NCBI RefSeq assembly: GCF_002886255.1
Contig: NZ_KZ614149.1
Span: forward strand, 3,038,001-3,102,000
DNA from: Alteribacillus bidgolensis
GTDB lineage: Bacteria; Bacillota; Bacilli; Bacillales; Marinococcaceae
Direction: 5' to 3'
Length of the DNA: 64,000 nucleotides
Shown here in pieces: positions 62,294-64,000 of the stretch. The translations under genes were made by a program, and so were the position numbers. The first letter of the stretch is position 1. Each line of letters opens with the position of its first letter. The notes under the pieces are model-generated. The model was not told the origin of the DNA. It ran no database searches and saw nothing but the letters and a program-made list of their open reading frames with translations.

Positions 62294-63363
62294 GCTTCGC
62301 CCGCCTTTTCCATCATTTCTGCTTGTTCTTCTACAATGAGCGATTCAATAATCTCTTCTAGTTCCCCTTGTAAAATCTGGTCAAGCTTTTGAACCGTTAA
62401 ATTAATACGGTGGTCTGTCACACGGCTTTGCGGAAAATTATACGTGCGGATTCGTTCAGACCGGTCGCCAGTACCAACAGCAGATTTACGATTTTCTGCA
62501 TACTCTGCCTCTGCTTCTCTTTGGTACATATCATATATGCGCGCACGGAGAACTTTCATCGCTTTATCTTTATTTTTTATCTGCGATTTTTCATCCTGAC
62601 AAGAAACGACAATTCCAGTTGGTTCATGCGTTAATCTTACCGCAGACATGGTTGTATTAACACTTTGTCCCCCTGGACCGCTTGAAGCAAACGTATCGAC
62701 CCGAATATCTTTTTCATGGACCTCTACTTCGACTTCTTCTGCTTCTGGCAGTACGGCGACAGTAGCTGTTGACGTATGAATGCGTCCACCTGATTCGGTG
62801 CTCGGAACACGCTGCACGCGGTGGGCACCGTTTTCATATTTCATTTTTGAATATGCGCCTTCTCCATTGATCATAAAAATAATCTCTTTATATCCGCCTA
62901 GCTCTGTTGGACTTGCTTCAATCACTTCAGGCTTCCAGCCGTTTTTCTCGGCAAAGCGGGAATACATTTTGTAAAGATCGCCGGCAAACAAAGCTGCTTC
63001 ATCGCCTCCAGCTGCACCGCGTACTTCGACGATAACATTTTTATCATCATTCGGATCTTTTGGTAAAAGCAGCACTTTAAGCTCTTCTTCTAGTTTTTCT
63101 TTTTTATCGGAAAGTTCTTCAATTTCCAATTTGACCATTTCTTCCATTTCATCATCCATGCTCTCTTCTAGCATAGATTTCGCATCGTCAAGTTGAGACG
63201 TCACTTCTTTGTACGTCCGGTAAGTCTGTACTGTTTCTGCAATATCAGATTGTTCTTTTGAATATTCTCTAAGTTTTTTTGAATCATTAATGACTTCCGG
63301 ATCACTAAGCAGCTCATTTAGTTCATCGTAACGATTTTCTACGGCTTGTAAACGATCTAACAC
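62290..63363 (-). CDS. prfA: Peptide chain release factor 1
   Basis: A 357-residue class I release factor reading UAA and UAG. Domain 3 has the GGQ in SSGPGGQSVNTTMSAVRLTHEP, and domain 2 has the RF1 anticodon-like tripeptide region RVPSTESGGRIHTS. The N-terminal coiled domain is standard. The start is GTG 63363 (or a close alternative) preceded by GAGGTGAACGC. First gene of the prfA-prmC-spoIIR group. Confidence 0.96.
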   Translation of the reverse strand: MLDRLQAVENRYDELNELLSDPEVINDSKKLREYSKEQSDIAETVQTYRTYKEVTSQLDDAKSMLEESMDDEMEEMVKLEIEELSDKKEKLEEELKVLLLPKDPNDDKNVIVEVRGAAGGDEAALFAGDLYKMYSRFAEKNGWKPEVIEASPTELGGYKEIIFMINGEGAYSKMKYENGAHRVQRVPSTESGGRIHTSTATVAVLPEAEEVEVEVHEKDIRVDTFASSGPGGQSVNTTMSAVRLTHEPTGIVVSCQDEKSQIKNKDKAMKVLRARIYDMYQREAEAEYAENRKSAVGTGDRSERIRTYNFPQSRVTDHRINLTVQKLDQILQGELEEIIESLIVEEQAEMMEKAGEA

Positions 63364-63538
63364 AAGCGTTCACCTCTTTATCGGTTGCATAACAGTACTA
63401 TTATAATATAACATCTATCTGCCGTCAAAAGCAGAAAAAATTGTTGTCTACAGTATATGCACGTTTTTATCCATTGAAATAGGGAATAATACCTCCAAGG
63501 GTTTTAGGTTACATAGAAAAAAGGGGGCTATATATTAT

Positions 63539-64000
63539 ATGAATTACGTCGTAATAGGCGGCGTTGCAGCAGGAATGAGTGCAGCGATGCAAATCGTGAG
63601 AAACACAGAGAATGCTAACATTACTGCTCTTGAAATGGGAAATATTTATTCTTATGCGCAATGCGGCCTTCCCTATATTATTGGCGGCGCTGTAAAAAGT
63701 ACGGAAAACTTGATTGCAAGAGATGTAAAAACATTTCGAAAAAAATACGGCATTGACGCGAGAATCTTTCATCAAGTGACAGAAGTAAACACAGATAAAA
63801 AGTTCGTGAAAGGAAAAAACCTGGAACAAAACCAACCCTTTGAAATTTCTTATGATAAACTGCTAATTGCCACTGGCGGTTCTCCTATTATCCCAAACTG
63901 GAAGGGCCGTGAATTACAAGGCATTCATGCATTAAAAACCATTCCAGACCTAGAGAACATCATGGACGATCTTACCAGAGCCAAAAAAATTACGATTATA
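63539..64000 (+). CDS. CoA-disulfide reductase-like NADH oxidase, partial at window edge
   Basis: The frame begins at ATG 63539 behind AAAAGGGGG and runs open to the end of the window (154 codons). It encodes an FAD-dependent pyridine nucleotide-disulfide oxidoreductase. The N-terminal FAD-binding GxGxxG-like segment is VIGGVAAGMSAAMQIVR, and the redox-active Cys is in SYAQCGLPYIIGG. YDKLLIATGGSPIIPNW follows. This layout matches CoA-disulfide reductase / Nox enzymes, which use NAD(P)H to reduce CoA disulfide or oxygen. The C-terminus lies outside the window. Confidence 0.85.
   Translation, partial: MNYVVIGGVAAGMSAAMQIVRNTENANITALEMGNIYSYAQCGLPYIIGGAVKSTENLIARDVKTFRKKYGIDARIFHQVTEVNTDKKFVKGKNLEQNQPFEISYDKLLIATGGSPIIPNWKGRELQGIHALKTIPDLENIMDDLTRAKKITII

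Noticed and set aside
63509..63835. Minus-strand 108-residue open frame near the right edge
   Set aside because: It is antisense to the clear plus-strand oxidoreductase beginning at 63539.

Overview
The window reads as chromosome of a Gram-positive, endospore-forming, flagellated member of the Bacillaceae that lives in salty and probably alkaline conditions. It carries sporulation genes (spoIIR, spoIID, spoIIQ, spoIIID) and flagellar genes (flhO, flhP). Its secreted proteins are very acidic and several are anchored by SLH domains. The F1Fo ATP synthase operon begins with an atpZ-type gene, and subunit a carries the lysine associated with alkaliphiles. I cannot name the genus from sequence alone. 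No rRNA, tRNA or CRISPR array was seen.

The left part (1 to about 25.6 kb) is accessory. It holds an IS110-family element with a damaged transposase start, a recombinase fragment, and a frameshifted giant SLH surface protein behind a near-perfect sigma-A promoter. It also holds two lipoproteins and three further SLH proteins (an NlpC/P60 endopeptidase, a subtilisin-like protease, and an SLH protein with a lipoprotein-like tail). A sigma-54 island (13.4 to 17.3 kb) has a PAS/AAA+ activator, a YjiH-type membrane protein and an agmatinase-family enzyme. The last two each have a -24/-12 promoter. A 5'-truncated nitrilase lies just upstream. Other genes are a copper-storage-like four-helix protein, a peptidoglycan hydrolase with four binding domains, and a NERD-domain protein.

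The middle and right parts (25.8 to 64 kb) follow the Bacillus subtilis order on the minus strand. From high to low coordinate this is prfA-prmC-spoIIR-ywlC-mntP-ywlE-(broken chemoreceptor)-rpiB-ywlG-glyA-upp-(vpr-like protease)-atpZ-atpIBEFHAGDC-ywzB-murAA-spoIID-spoIIQ-(two small membrane proteins)-(DUF4212/SSS symporter, frameshifted DUF294 regulator, exonuclease)-spoIIID-mbl-flhO-flhP-(EpuA-like)-fabZ. A plus-strand CoA-disulfide-reductase-like gene runs off the right edge.

The most unusual content is between the genes. Several loci carry short motifs repeated at a strict 21-bp period, usually in groups of about five. The groups recur as superunits of 112-113 bp or about 217 bp. The motif differs between loci but the architecture is shared. 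Two of the loci end at the same GGGGTCTGGCCCC hairpin, and one abuts a truncated gene. A second dispersed element of about 100 bp occurs about eight times, and a 220-260 bp element occurs twice. Five perfect DnaA boxes cluster at the ywlC-spoIIR junction.

Several genes carry single-base frameshifts: the IS110 transposase, the SLH surface protein, the DUF294 regulator (at an A10 tract) and the chemoreceptor (at least four). Either the sequence has residual indel errors or these loci are decaying or phase-variable. Raw reads would decide.
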